Shown here piece after piece: positions 25,332 to 34,572 of a stretch of 64,000 bases of DNA; positions within the stretch are counted from its first letter, which is position 1; each line of letters opens with the position of its first letter. Where the stretch lies: NCBI GenBank assembly GCA_001769855.1, contig MEPP01000006.1:57536-121535 (forward strand). The letters run 5' to 3'. The notes under the pieces were generated by a model. It had not been told where the DNA came from. It did no database searches and saw only the letters and a list, made by a program, of their open reading frames with translations. The DNA is from Bdellovibrionales bacterium GWA2_49_15 (GTDB taxonomy: Bacteria; Bdellovibrionota; Bacteriovoracia; Bacteriovoracales; Bacteriovoracaceae). A program made the translations under genes and the position numbers.

Positions 25332-27215
25332 ATGAATCCCAAGCAGAAGACTGGAATTGTCTTCATCCTTGATGCGGTGCTTTCGGTTTGTGCTTTTTAC
25401 TCGTCTTTGGCCCTTCGATACAGTGACTTTCGCATTAGTGCAGTTCCAAGTGGGGTCTTTTTTCAATCTTGCCTGCTCCTAACCATCATTCAGGTATCTT
25501 GCTTTTGGTTTATGGGTTTTTACAAAGGCATTTGGCGCTTTGCCAGTACTCCCGATCTCTTTCGCTTAATCAAGGGTATTACCTTGGCAGTATCCCTTTC
25601 CTTTGGGGGCATTTTTCTTCTCAACCGCATGATTGGAGTACCTCGGTCGACTTTTATTATCGACTGGCTGCTTCTATTAACTTTCCTGGGCGGAATGCGT
25701 TTCACCTACCGCATTTGGCGGGATAATTTTTGGTATAAGTTTAATGAAACTTTTGCAAAAGTGGTTATCGTGGGTGCCGGTGCGGGGGGGTCGCAGCTCT
25801 TTAGAGAATTGCGCGAGAGTAAAGATCTTCAGATGAAGGTGGTGGCCTTCGTCGATGACGATCCCAGCAAGTATCATAAAATTCTCCACGGCGTTTCCAT
25901 AATGGGTAAAATTGCCGAGCTGCCGGCCATCATTCAAAAAACTGGTGCGACCAAAATCTTTATTGCCATTCCATCCGCTACCGGCGACCAAATTTTAAAT
26001 ATCGTCGAGAGCTGCAAGCATACAGACCTGGAATTTAAAACTCTCCCCAGTATGCGCGAAATTATCAATGGAAAGACCGAACTTTCCCAGCTTCGAAATA
26101 TTGAGATTGAAGATTTGCTCGGACGCAAAGAAGTCGTGCTAAATGACGATTCGGTCCAGTCCATGGTGGCCAACAAGATCGTGCTGATTACCGGGGCTGG
26201 TGGGTCAATCGGTTCGGAAATATGTAATCAAATCGTAAAATATAATCCCCAAAAACTTGTCCTCTTTGAGATGACTGAGTTTTTCCTTTATGAGTTAGAA
26301 AAAAACCTGAAAAAAAATTATCCCAGTTTGGAAATCATTCCCATCATCGGCGATGTTCGTAATCGGGATAAAGTTTCCAATGTCTTTGCCAAATATCTCC
26401 CCCAAGTTGTTCTCCATGCCGCTGCTTACAAGCATGTTCCCATCATGGAAGATAATCCGGCGGAAGCGGTCAAAACAAATATCTTTGGCACCAAGGTGGT
26501 GGCCGAAGCCGCGGTTGCCCACAACGTCGAACGCTTTGTTCTTATCTCAACAGATAAGGCGGTCAATCCCACAAATGTCATGGGAGCGACCAAGCGCGTG
26601 GCCGAGCTGGTCTGCCAGTTCGTGCAGCAAAATCAAAAAACAAAATTCATGATGGTTCGCTTTGGCAACGTCCTGGGAAGTAGTGGAAGTGTGATTCCAC
26701 TTTTCAAACAGCAACTCAAGAGTGGCGGACCGATCACCATTACCCATCCGGATATCATCCGCTATTTCATGTCTATTCCTGAGGCCTGCCGCCTCGTCCT
26801 CCAGGCCGCGGCTTTAGGGCATGGGGGAGAAATCTTTGTCCTCGATATGGGTGCTCCGGTGAAAATCGTGGACCTGGCAAAACAGATGATTCGCCTGGCA
26901 GGGCTTAAGCTTGGGCAAAACATCGAAATCAAATTCACCGGGCTGCGCCCCGGGGAAAAGCTCTATGAAGAGCTGTTTATTAATCACGAAAATACCATCG
27001 CCACAGAGCATCCCATGGTTAAAATGGCGCGCCCAACTTCATCCAAGATTGATATTCCGTCTTTACTCTCAAACCTCTTTAAGCAGATCGAAAATGCCAC
27101 TGAAACTGACATCAAGCTTGCTCTAAAAACGCTTGTGCCGGAATACTTTCCCCATGGTTTAAGCATAGATGAGAATTTTCAAAAAAATGAAAAGGATGAG
27201 GAACACCTTCATTAA
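25332..27215 (+). CDS. Membrane-anchored nucleotide-sugar 4,6-dehydratase, PglF/WbpM/CapD family
   Basis: 627 residues from the ATG at 25332; the open frame begins earlier at 25194 but that part overlaps the polymerase gene. Four N-terminal membrane helices (residues 5-120), a Rossmann domain with VVIVGAGAGGSQLFREL, then the catalytic SDR domain: IVLITGAGGSIGSEICNQI, LHAAAYKHVPIMEDNP, STDKAVNPTNVMGATKR (T-M-K type active site) and TGLRPGEKLYEEL. Known reaction: UDP-GlcNAc to UDP-4-keto-6-deoxy-GlcNAc, feeding bacillosamine, QuiNAc or FucNAc. It opens the + strand operon with the ABC exporter 3 bp downstream. Confidence 0.92.
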   Translation: MNPKQKTGIVFILDAVLSVCAFYSSLALRYSDFRISAVPSGVFFQSCLLLTIIQVSCFWFMGFYKGIWRFASTPDLFRLIKGITLAVSLSFGGIFLLNRMIGVPRSTFIIDWLLLLTFLGGMRFTYRIWRDNFWYKFNETFAKVVIVGAGAGGSQLFRELRESKDLQMKVVAFVDDDPSKYHKILHGVSIMGKIAELPAIIQKTGATKIFIAIPSATGDQILNIVESCKHTDLEFKTLPSMREIINGKTELSQLRNIEIEDLLGRKEVVLNDDSVQSMVANKIVLITGAGGSIGSEICNQIVKYNPQKLVLFEMTEFFLYELEKNLKKNYPSLEIIPIIGDVRNRDKVSNVFAKYLPQVVLHAAAYKHVPIMEDNPAEAVKTNIFGTKVVAEAAVAHNVERFVLISTDKAVNPTNVMGATKRVAELVCQFVQQNQKTKFMMVRFGNVLGSSGSVIPLFKQQLKSGGPITITHPDIIRYFMSIPEACRLVLQAAALGHGGEIFVLDMGAPVKIVDLAKQMIRLAGLKLGQNIEIKFTGLRPGEKLYEELFINHENTIATEHPMVKMARPTSSKIDIPSLLSNLFKQIENATETDIKLALKTLVPEYFPHGLSIDENFQKNEKDEEHLH

Positions 27216-27218
27216 TCT

Positions 27219-29000
27219 ATGCGTAAGTTCACCAGTATTATTCTCAAGGTCTTAAAGCTTATTGGCAGGCAGGGACTTTTCTGGCTCTCTCTGGGTCTCC
27301 TCGCTTCTTTCCTCATTGGCTTTGTAGAATACGGAATTGCCGCCGTCATGCAACTTTTGATGGCCACCATTGGTCTGTTTCCCGTGACCAATCTTCCCGC
27401 CCAGGTTCAGCCCTATGCCACAAAGGATATCACTTTTGTCTGCATGCTTTTGGTGCTCATTGGGATTCTCCGGTCCGTCGGCCAATTTTTCTCCCAGCAA
27501 AGTTCCCATTATTTTAACAATATTGTTTATACACGACTGAGATTACTTACCCTGTACGAAATGCTCATCGAGCGCAATCATAAATTTATCCCGGCCTCTG
27601 AAATTCAGCTGCGTTTTTCAGAGATTTTTCCTAAGGCCGGAAGCTTTGTTTCTTCGGTCACAACCTTTCTCGTCACTTTGACCCAAATTATTTTTATGTT
27701 CGGAGGGATGGTCTATCTCGCGTGGAAAGAAACTTTTGTTGGCATGATCGGCCTTTTATTCATTGGTTTGTTGGTTAAAGTCTTCCAACATAAAATTTTT
27801 GCCGTTGCAAAGAAGGTCGTCTTCGAGCAGAGTGAAATCAGCAAAGGCATTGAGCGCACCACCAGAAATTGGCTCTTCATCAGAATTTCAAACACTCAAA
27901 AACTAGAGTACATAAAAATCATCAACCAAATTTTGCGCTATTTTAATCACGCTTCCCGCATGGGACTTTTCACAAAAATTGGCACGAACCTTCCCCAGAT
28001 TCTCGGCACAACCCTTCTGGCCTTTATTATTTTTTGCGGACAAAAATATTTCGGTACCAAGAACACCAACCTCTTGGCCTTTCTTTATCTTTTTATGCGC
28101 TTTGTTTCCTATATTAGCTCCCTGGTGGATTCTATCGGCAATGCAACATCTTTCTACCCTCAATTTAAAATTTCACTGGATCTCTTTTCGACTTTTAATG
28201 ATGAGCAGGTCGCTGAGGCCTTTAGACCATCCGCAAGAATGTACATTATTAATGAGTTACGCGACACCTTCGAACTTCCCAATAATGACAATGAGCAGAA
28301 AATTTCAAATGGTGAGTTACAAGCGCCGGCCGTTCGTCTTGAGCACGTCGATTTTCGATGGGACTCAGCCTCTGAAAACACCCTTACTGACATTGATTTA
28401 GTTGTGGGGAAGAATGAGAGCTTGGGAATCACAGGCCCCAGTGGCTGTGGGAAAAGTACACTTTTAATGCTAATTTTAGGCATTATTAATCCGAGCAAAG
28501 GTCGTGTGCTGGTAGGTGAGCAAGATGCTGCCCAGTACTTGAAAAATTTTGGACATCGTATTGGCCATGTTGGGGCCGATGCTTTTTTGATTGAGGGAAC
28601 GATCAGAGACAATTTAACTTATGGTCTTAAAAATCAGAATCTCGGGGATGAGGTCTTATGGGAAGCTTTAGAAAAGGCCAGGCTTGCCCAAACCCTTCGT
28701 CAAACTCAGCTCGGATTAGATTATCGACTGAATGAAAACGGCGATGGGTTAAGTTCAGGTCAGAAACAAAGATTATCCATCGCCAGAGCGCTCCTCAGAA
28801 AGCCTACGTTGCTTATTTTAGATGAGGCCTCAGCCAACTTGGATAACAAAACGGAAGAGGAAATTGCCCTAACTCTGAAAGATATTAGTAAGGAATGTAC
28901 CGTGGTTATCGTTTCTCATCGTGAAGGTCTCATAAAGTATGTGGATAAAAAAATTAAACTTGATTGTTTATTAGAGGAAAATAGGTGTAAGTCATGCTGA
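27219..29000 (+). CDS. ABC exporter, fused membrane and ATPase domains (MsbA/PglK-like)
   Basis: 593 residues. Residues 1-330 have six membrane helices (type IV exporter fold), although helices 3-4 are atypical. The ATPase has GPSGCGKSTL (Walker A), LSSGQKQRLSIARALL (signature), LLILDEASANLDN (Walker B plus D-loop) and VVIVSHRE (H-loop). The protein probably homodimerises and flips a lipid-linked oligosaccharide, as PglK does in Campylobacter (inference from its position right after a PglF-like gene). The stop overlaps the pseB ATG region by 7 bp. Confidence 0.9.
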   Translation: MRKFTSIILKVLKLIGRQGLFWLSLGLLASFLIGFVEYGIAAVMQLLMATIGLFPVTNLPAQVQPYATKDITFVCMLLVLIGILRSVGQFFSQQSSHYFNNIVYTRLRLLTLYEMLIERNHKFIPASEIQLRFSEIFPKAGSFVSSVTTFLVTLTQIIFMFGGMVYLAWKETFVGMIGLLFIGLLVKVFQHKIFAVAKKVVFEQSEISKGIERTTRNWLFIRISNTQKLEYIKIINQILRYFNHASRMGLFTKIGTNLPQILGTTLLAFIIFCGQKYFGTKNTNLLAFLYLFMRFVSYISSLVDSIGNATSFYPQFKISLDLFSTFNDEQVAEAFRPSARMYIINELRDTFELPNNDNEQKISNGELQAPAVRLEHVDFRWDSASENTLTDIDLVVGKNESLGITGPSGCGKSTLLMLILGIINPSKGRVLVGEQDAAQYLKNFGHRIGHVGADAFLIEGTIRDNLTYGLKNQNLGDEVLWEALEKARLAQTLRQTQLGLDYRLNENGDGLSSGQKQRLSIARALLRKPTLLILDEASANLDNKTEEEIALTLKDISKECTVVIVSHREGLIKYVDKKIKLDCLLEENRCKSC

Positions 29001-30010
29001 ATGGAAAAAAAATTTTAATTACGGGTGGAACGGGCTCTTTCGGTCAAGAGTGTATCAAGACTATTCTCTTGCGATATCCCGACGTCAAACGAGTTGTGAT
29101 CTTTTCGAGAGATGAACTGAAACAATTTGACATGTCCGAGGATGATTTTTTTAAAAAATATGATCCGAAACTCCGATTTTTCATTGGCGACGTGCGCGAT
29201 GTTGAGAGATTGAAAAGGGCTTTTGAAGGTGTTGACTACGTCATCCATGCCGCTGCTTTAAAACAAGTACCAGCCGCAGAGTACAATCCCTTCGAATGCA
29301 TCAAGACCAATGTTTTAGGCGCTCAAAACGTGATTGAAGCTGCACTTGCCAACCAAGTTAAAAAAGTGGTGGCCCTCTCCACCGATAAGGCTGCAGCTCC
29401 TGTTAATCTCTATGGTGCCACCAAACTTTGCTCGGATAAGCTTTTCGTTGCTGCCAATAACATGAAAGGTGCCTTAAGAGATATTTCTTTTTCGGTTGTT
29501 CGTTATGGGAATGTTTTGGGATCACGCGGTTCTGTCGTTCCTTATTTTATGAAAAAACAGAAAGAAGGAGTTTTACCCATCACCGACATGGAGATGACAA
29601 GATTCAGTATTACCTTGGAACAAGGTATCGAAATGGCGATGTATGCCCTAAACCACGCCTGGGGCGGGGAAATTTTTATCCCCAAAATTGCATCCTACAA
29701 AATCGATGTCCTGGCCAAGGCCGTCGCCCCTCATTGTAAATTACAGGTCATCGGAATTCGCCCTGGGGAAAAATTGCATGAGGAAATGATCACCTCCAGT
29801 GACTCGCTCAATACTGTCGATTGCGGCAAGTACTATGTTATCCTTCCCGGAACTCCCGCCTGGAGTATCCCAAAATACCTGGAGGCCTTTAAGGCCAAGT
29901 ATGTGGAGAAGGGATTTCAGTATAGCTCAGATAAGAACACGGAGTGGCATACCTGCGAGGAGCTGCAAAGTTTGATTAAGCAACATGTCTACTCGAAGAC
30001 TGAGGTTTAA
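28994..30010 (+). CDS. pseB: UDP-N-acetylglucosamine 4,6-dehydratase (inverting)
   Basis: 338 residues, the usual length for PseB. ILITGGTGSFGQECIKTIL is the NADP site, VVIFSRDELKQFDMSE follows, then HAAALKQVPAAEYNPFECI and STDKAAAPVNLYGATKL (D-K...YxxxK active site) and GIRPGEKLHEEMI. Known reaction: first step of pseudaminic acid synthesis, UDP-GlcNAc to the 4-keto-6-deoxy-L-arabino sugar with C5 inversion, in the cytosol. It is cotranscribed with pseC, which starts one base after its stop. Confidence 0.96.
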   Translation: MLNGKKILITGGTGSFGQECIKTILLRYPDVKRVVIFSRDELKQFDMSEDDFFKKYDPKLRFFIGDVRDVERLKRAFEGVDYVIHAAALKQVPAAEYNPFECIKTNVLGAQNVIEAALANQVKKVVALSTDKAAAPVNLYGATKLCSDKLFVAANNMKGALRDISFSVVRYGNVLGSRGSVVPYFMKKQKEGVLPITDMEMTRFSITLEQGIEMAMYALNHAWGGEIFIPKIASYKIDVLAKAVAPHCKLQVIGIRPGEKLHEEMITSSDSLNTVDCGKYYVILPGTPAWSIPKYLEAFKAKYVEKGFQYSSDKNTEWHTCEELQSLIKQHVYSKTEV

Positions 30011-31171
30011 ATGGAACCCATCCCCTACGCCAAGCAATTTATTGATGAAGACGACATTGAGGCCGTGGTTAAAGTATTGAGGTCCTCTCACCTCACCCAA
30101 GGCAGTAAGGTTCCTGAGTTTGAGGAGCTATTTTCATCTTATGTTGATGCGGCTTACGGGCTCGCCGTTTCAAGCGGAACGGCGGGGCTTCACCTGGCCG
30201 TTAAGGCCTTAGGTCTTAAAGCAGGCGACAAGGTATTAACCACCTCCAATACTTTCGTGGCGACGGCAAATGCCGTCTTGTTTGAAAAAGGCCAAATCGA
30301 CTTCGTCGATATCGATCCGAATACCTATCTAATGGACCTCGATAAGCTCGAAGCAAAGTTAGCGCACTCCCGCCCCGGAGAATTCAAAGGCGTCATCGTG
30401 GTTGATTTTGGAGGACGCCCTGTCGATTTGGAACGACTGGCGAAGATCACTCACAAATACGGTCTCTGGATTATTGAAGACGCTTGTCACGCCCTTGGTG
30501 CGCGTTTCCAAGATTCCCACGGGGTTTGGCAAAAAACCGGAAACTGTAAGTACGCCGATATTTCGGTGTTTTCCTTTCACCCGGTAAAACACATCACCTC
30601 AGGTGAAGGTGGACTGATTACCACCAATCGCAAAGACTTACTGGATAAGATGAGTCTGCTCAGGTCTCACGGCATCACCAAAGATAGTGCCTCATTTACC
30701 CAGGAGTCTCATGGCGGTTGGTATTATGAGATGCAGGAACTGGGTTATAATTATCGACTCTCGGATATCAACTGTGCGCTGGCCCAGTCACAACTCAAAA
30801 AAATTGATGCTTTTTTGGCCCGTCGCAAACTGATTGCTCAATTTTACAACACTCAGCTCAAAGGTCTTAAGAACTTTTTTATTGCAGACACCAATCCACG
30901 TTTTGAGCACTCTTATCACCTCTATGTCGCTCGCGCCAATAATCGCAAAGCACTCTATGATTACCTGCGGGAGCGCAACATCTTCTCCCAGGTGCTTTAC
31001 ATCCCGGTTCATCAGCAGCCATATTACCGACAGATTCACAACTGGAATGAGGCCTTGCCCGAAACCAATAAGTATTACGAAGTAAGTCTGGCCCTGCCGA
31101 TGTACGCAACTTTGAAAGACGAAGAAATGCAACTGATCGTCGACTCGATCAAATCATTTTACCGAAGTTAA
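30011..31171 (+). CDS. pseC: UDP-4-amino-4,6-dideoxy-N-acetyl-beta-L-altrosamine transaminase
   Basis: 386 residues, fold type I DegT/DnrJ family. SSGTAGLHLAVKAL and SNTFVATANAVLFEKG are the PLP-phosphate region, WIIEDACHALGARF holds the cofactor Asp, and VFSFHPVKHITSGEGG contains the PLP-binding Lys. RSHGITK and HGGWYYEMQELGYNYRLSDI match PseC closely. Reaction: glutamate-dependent amination at C4 of the PseB product. Adjacent to pseB with no gap, so it is almost certainly coupled. Confidence 0.95.
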   Translation: MEPIPYAKQFIDEDDIEAVVKVLRSSHLTQGSKVPEFEELFSSYVDAAYGLAVSSGTAGLHLAVKALGLKAGDKVLTTSNTFVATANAVLFEKGQIDFVDIDPNTYLMDLDKLEAKLAHSRPGEFKGVIVVDFGGRPVDLERLAKITHKYGLWIIEDACHALGARFQDSHGVWQKTGNCKYADISVFSFHPVKHITSGEGGLITTNRKDLLDKMSLLRSHGITKDSASFTQESHGGWYYEMQELGYNYRLSDINCALAQSQLKKIDAFLARRKLIAQFYNTQLKGLKNFFIADTNPRFEHSYHLYVARANNRKALYDYLRERNIFSQVLYIPVHQQPYYRQIHNWNEALPETNKYYEVSLALPMYATLKDEEMQLIVDSIKSFYRS

Positions 31172-31173
31172 CC

Positions 31174-32028
31174 ATGAAGCTGGTTCTTGGAACAGTACAA
31201 TTCGGACTTAACTACGGCATCAATAATGCCGTCGGTGCTCCAAATAAAGAACAGATTTTCAGCATCCTCGACCATGCCTATGAAGCAGGAATACGCGAAC
31301 TCGATACCGCCGATGCCTATGGGACATCTCAGGAACGTTTGGCAGAGTATTTCCAGGCCCGCGGACAGAAATTTCAACTGATGAGTAAATTTTCACTTGA
31401 TGGCACCACGACGATCGCACAGCATCTGCAAAATTCGCTCAAACGTCTCGGGACAAGCAGGATCGAAGGTTACTACTTTCATAAGTTCGAAGATTTTAAA
31501 ACCTTTCGAAATTTTGATGCCTTTGAAAATTTGAAGGCCCAAGGTCTCATTAACAAATTGGGTGTTTCGCTTTACACCGATGATGAATTGGCGCTTGCCG
31601 CAGAAAATCCCACTATTGATGTGATCCAGCTCCCCTTTAATCTTTTAGACTCTGGAGACAGCAAACTTCGACTCATGGAAAAGGCCAAGAAAAATAAAAA
31701 ATTGCTTTATGCCAGATCAGCTTTTTTGCAAGGCCTCTTTTTTATGAAACAGGAAAGTTTTTCTGGAAAGCTGCGCTCTATGGCGTCCCCGGTGCAGCAA
31801 ATCCAAACCTTGGCCAAAATGCATCATCTCTCGACTGCTGACTTGGCCCTTTCTTTTGTGCTCGCGCATCCTCTTATTGATAAAGTGCTGATCGGCGTGG
31901 ATACCGTTGAGCAACTGCAGTGCAACCTCATGGCCCTAGGCAAAGCTGTATCGCCAGAGCTTCTTAATCAACTGAAAAAAATTAAAATCGAAGATCCCGC
32001 ACTGTTGAACCCTGGGAATTGGAAATGA
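31174..32028 (+). CDS. Aldo/keto reductase in the pseudaminic acid operon
   Basis: 284 residues, a (beta/alpha)8 reductase. KLVLGTVQFGLNYGI is the strand-1 motif of glycan-locus aldo/keto reductases; RELDTADAYGTSQERL carries the catalytic D and Y, LMSKFSLD the Lys, and GYYFHKFEDF the His. VLIGVDTVEQLQCNL is the NADP-site end. The classical Pse pathway has no such step, so it may reduce a carbonyl in a modified Pse derivative (inference). It starts two bases after pseC and overlaps the next start by ATGA. Confidence 0.85.
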   Translation: MKLVLGTVQFGLNYGINNAVGAPNKEQIFSILDHAYEAGIRELDTADAYGTSQERLAEYFQARGQKFQLMSKFSLDGTTTIAQHLQNSLKRLGTSRIEGYYFHKFEDFKTFRNFDAFENLKAQGLINKLGVSLYTDDELALAAENPTIDVIQLPFNLLDSGDSKLRLMEKAKKNKKLLYARSAFLQGLFFMKQESFSGKLRSMASPVQQIQTLAKMHHLSTADLALSFVLAHPLIDKVLIGVDTVEQLQCNLMALGKAVSPELLNQLKKIKIEDPALLNPGNWK

Positions 32029-32783
32029 AAATCTTAGCAATTACCCAGGCCAGAATCGGTTCGACTCGCCTACCCAACAAGGTCTTAAAAAAGATCGGTG
32101 AAAAAACACTGCTGCAAATGCATTTGGAGAGAGTGCAACGTTCGAAGCTCATTAACCAGCTTATTGTTGCCACCACTGACGAAATTGGAGTCGAAGGCAT
32201 TGTCGAAGTTGCCAATTTGGTTGGCATTAAAACCTTTAAGGGTAATTTAAATGACGTTCTGGATCGATTCTACTCGGCCTACAAAATTTTTGGGGCTGAC
32301 GCCATCGTGCGAGTAACCTCCGACTGCCCCCTAATTGATCCATCACTAATCGATTCCGTCATAAAACTTTTCTGTGATAGCGGCCATGACTATGTTTCCA
32401 ATACCCTAAATCCAACATTCCCTGACGGCGTCGATGTGGAAGTGTTCAAGGCCACTGCTCTTGAGCAGGCATGGCATGAGGCCACATTAAAATCAGATCG
32501 AGAGCATGTCTCCGCGTATATTTGGAAAAATTCAACTTTCCTTGGAAAAGACAAATTTAAATCGTCATGTTTTGAAAACAATCCCAATTACTCCCAATAC
32601 CGCCTGACCGTCGACACGCCTGATGATTTTGTCCGGATTGAAAAGCTGGTCGAGATGATTGGTGATGATGGTCCATGGCTTGACTATGTTTCTTGCATTC
32701 AAGAGCACGAAGATATTTTTGACAAAATAAAGGCAGAGGAAAGAAATCTTGGTTATAAAAAATCACTGGAGCGTGATAAATGA
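32025..32783 (+). CDS. SpsF-type cytidylyltransferase, probable CMP-pseudaminic acid synthetase
   Basis: 252 residues from the ATG at 32025 (ATGA overlap with the previous stop); an ATG two codons earlier also exists. ILAITQARIGSTRLPNKVL is the nucleotide-binding loop of the SpsF/CMP-sugar synthetase group, followed by LIVATTDEIG, IVRVTSDCPLIDPSLID (metal site) and FPDGVDVEVF. The Pse operon needs a PseF activity and no other candidate lies nearby, so this is the likely one (inference from context). It overlaps the class III aminotransferase start by 4 bp. Confidence 0.85.
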   Translation: MKILAITQARIGSTRLPNKVLKKIGEKTLLQMHLERVQRSKLINQLIVATTDEIGVEGIVEVANLVGIKTFKGNLNDVLDRFYSAYKIFGADAIVRVTSDCPLIDPSLIDSVIKLFCDSGHDYVSNTLNPTFPDGVDVEVFKATALEQAWHEATLKSDREHVSAYIWKNSTFLGKDKFKSSCFENNPNYSQYRLTVDTPDDFVRIEKLVEMIGDDGPWLDYVSCIQEHEDIFDKIKAEERNLGYKKSLERDK

Positions 32784-34102
32784 AAAGGCTAAATTTAGAA
32801 AAATCATTTGAGTATAGAAAGAAAGTTCACAACCTTATTCCCGGTGGAGCGCACACTTACTCTAAGGGCGACGATCAATTCCCCTATCTCTCTCCTGCCG
32901 CCATTTCTCACGGCAAGGGCGCCTATGTTTGGGACTTAGATGGTAATAAATATTTAGATTGTTCTATGGGACTCACTTCAGTAAGCCTGGGCCATGCCTA
33001 TGAACCGGTGCTTGAGCGCGTACGTAAGGAATTAAAAAAGGGCGTCAATTTTCAGCGCCCATCTTACCTGGAGGCCGAAACAGCAGAAAAATTTCTTTCC
33101 TTAGTCCCATGCCACCAAATGGTTAAGTTTTGCAAAAATGGGTCCGCTGCCACGACTGCGGCAACGAAACTAGCGCGCGCCTATACGGGACGGAAGTTAA
33201 TTGCATTCCCTGGAGACCACCCATTTTATTCATTTGATGATTGGTTTATCGGGAAAACCGCTTGCAACAAGGGTATCCCAGAAGAAATTCAAAACCTTTC
33301 TGTCACGTATAAGAGTACCGATCTAAATACACTGACGAAACTCTTTGAAAAGTTCCCGGGACAAATTGCATGCGTGATCAGCGAACCGGAAAAAAATCAT
33401 CCTTCTCAGTTTATTAACATCGATGAAACGATAAAAATTACCCAAAAGCATGGCGCTCTTTTTATCCAGGATGAAATGGTTACAGGATTCAAAACTGGAA
33501 TGCCTGGCACAATCGCCCGTAATAAAGTCATGCCTGATATGGCAACCTGGGGCAAGGGAATCGCCAATGGTTTTTCCTTTTGCGCGCTAACAGGAACGAA
33601 AGCAGTCATGGAGCTTGGAGGAATTCTCAATGAGGGCGAGGAAAAGGTGTTTCTCATCTCAACCACCCATGGAGGTGAAACCCACGCGATGGCCGCCGCG
33701 ATTGCGACGATTGAGGAGTTTTTAAAACATAAGGTGATTGACCATATGCACTCTCTAGGGGAGTACTGCTCAAAAACCCTGCAGCAAGTGGTTGATTCTA
33801 AAAAGTGCACATCTTTTGTGGAGGTTGTTCATTGCAACTGGATGCCGTCCTTTATTTTCAAAAATAAAACTGGCACTGCCGATGCAAAACTAAGAACTCT
33901 GGTCCTGCAAGAGATGATTCAGCGAGGAGTTTTATTTCAAGGTATATTGATTCCGAGCTTCAGTCACAAAAAAAGTGATGTAGACTTTTTTGCTCAGTGT
34001 TTCGGCGAAACTCTGGACATTTATCTCCAAGCCTTGGAAATGGGCGTTGAGAAGTTCTTGATTGGGAAAGAATGTAAACCGGTATTTAGGAAAATTACTT
34101 AA
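32780..34102 (+). CDS. Class III aminotransferase, glutamate-1-semialdehyde aminomutase-like
   Basis: 440 residues. IPGGAHTYSKGDDQFP and YLDCSMGLTSVSLGH match the GSA aminomutase start, CKNGSAATTAATKLARA the phosphate-binding region, LFIQDEMVTGFKTG the cofactor Asp, and ATWGKGIANGFSF the PLP-binding Lys. HemL itself is a tetrapyrrole enzyme; copies inside glycan loci are thought to act on sugars (family knowledge). Its position between PseF-like and PseH-like genes suggests it adds or moves an amino group on a Pse-related compound (inference). Translationally coupled to its neighbours. Confidence 0.87.
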   Translation: MKRLNLEKSFEYRKKVHNLIPGGAHTYSKGDDQFPYLSPAAISHGKGAYVWDLDGNKYLDCSMGLTSVSLGHAYEPVLERVRKELKKGVNFQRPSYLEAETAEKFLSLVPCHQMVKFCKNGSAATTAATKLARAYTGRKLIAFPGDHPFYSFDDWFIGKTACNKGIPEEIQNLSVTYKSTDLNTLTKLFEKFPGQIACVISEPEKNHPSQFINIDETIKITQKHGALFIQDEMVTGFKTGMPGTIARNKVMPDMATWGKGIANGFSFCALTGTKAVMELGGILNEGEEKVFLISTTHGGETHAMAAAIATIEEFLKHKVIDHMHSLGEYCSKTLQQVVDSKKCTSFVEVVHCNWMPSFIFKNKTGTADAKLRTLVLQEMIQRGVLFQGILIPSFSHKKSDVDFFAQCFGETLDIYLQALEMGVEKFLIGKECKPVFRKIT

Positions 34103-34113
34103 CTTTTTCGTTA

Positions 34114-34572
34114 ATGAGTTTAAAAGTGAATTTTTACGCTGCAAAATTCGAAGACTGGAAATTGCTTCTTGATTGGAGAAATGACGAACTTGCGCGCAAA
34201 AACTCACTCATCAACATGGATGTTATTGAAGAAGAAGCGCATAAAAAGTGGCTCAAGGCCACACTTGAAAATCCCGATCGTCGCATTTATTTGGCTTACA
34301 AAACCGGAGATAAAATAGGCACCGTTCGTTTTGATAGGAATGGTTCAAGCTGGGAAATGTCATGGAATCTCGCGCCTGAATTTCGCGGCCGTGGTCTAGG
34401 TAAAGAACTTGTAAGAGAAGCATGCTTGTTTTTTCCAGGCAATCTTACTGCTCAGATTAAAGAAGATAATGTTGCCTCAATTGAAGCCGCCAAATATGCG
34501 GGACTGAGAAATGTAGGGAAAAAAGGCCTTATTACATTGTGGGAACTCAAAAAGGAAAATCATAATGCGTGA
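34114..34572 (+). CDS. pseH: GNAT acetyltransferase, PseH-like
   Basis: 152 residues. LLLDWRNDELARKNSL is the N-terminal signature shared by PseH/RimJ-like proteins, KIGTVRFDRNGSSWEMSWNL the central strand, and PEFRGRGLGKELVREA the acetyl-CoA pyrophosphate loop (RGxGxG). Expected reaction: N-acetylation at C4 of the PseC product, giving the 2,4-diacetamido sugar. Overlaps the pseI start by 8 bp. Assignment to PseH rests on family plus location. Confidence 0.82.
   Translation: MSLKVNFYAAKFEDWKLLLDWRNDELARKNSLINMDVIEEEAHKKWLKATLENPDRRIYLAYKTGDKIGTVRFDRNGSSWEMSWNLAPEFRGRGLGKELVREACLFFPGNLTAQIKEDNVASIEAAKYAGLRNVGKKGLITLWELKKENHNA

Noticed and set aside
32780..34102. Calling the class III aminotransferase HemL
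   Set aside because: It matches the GSA aminomutase fold, but its position inside a Pse operon argues against a tetrapyrrole role.
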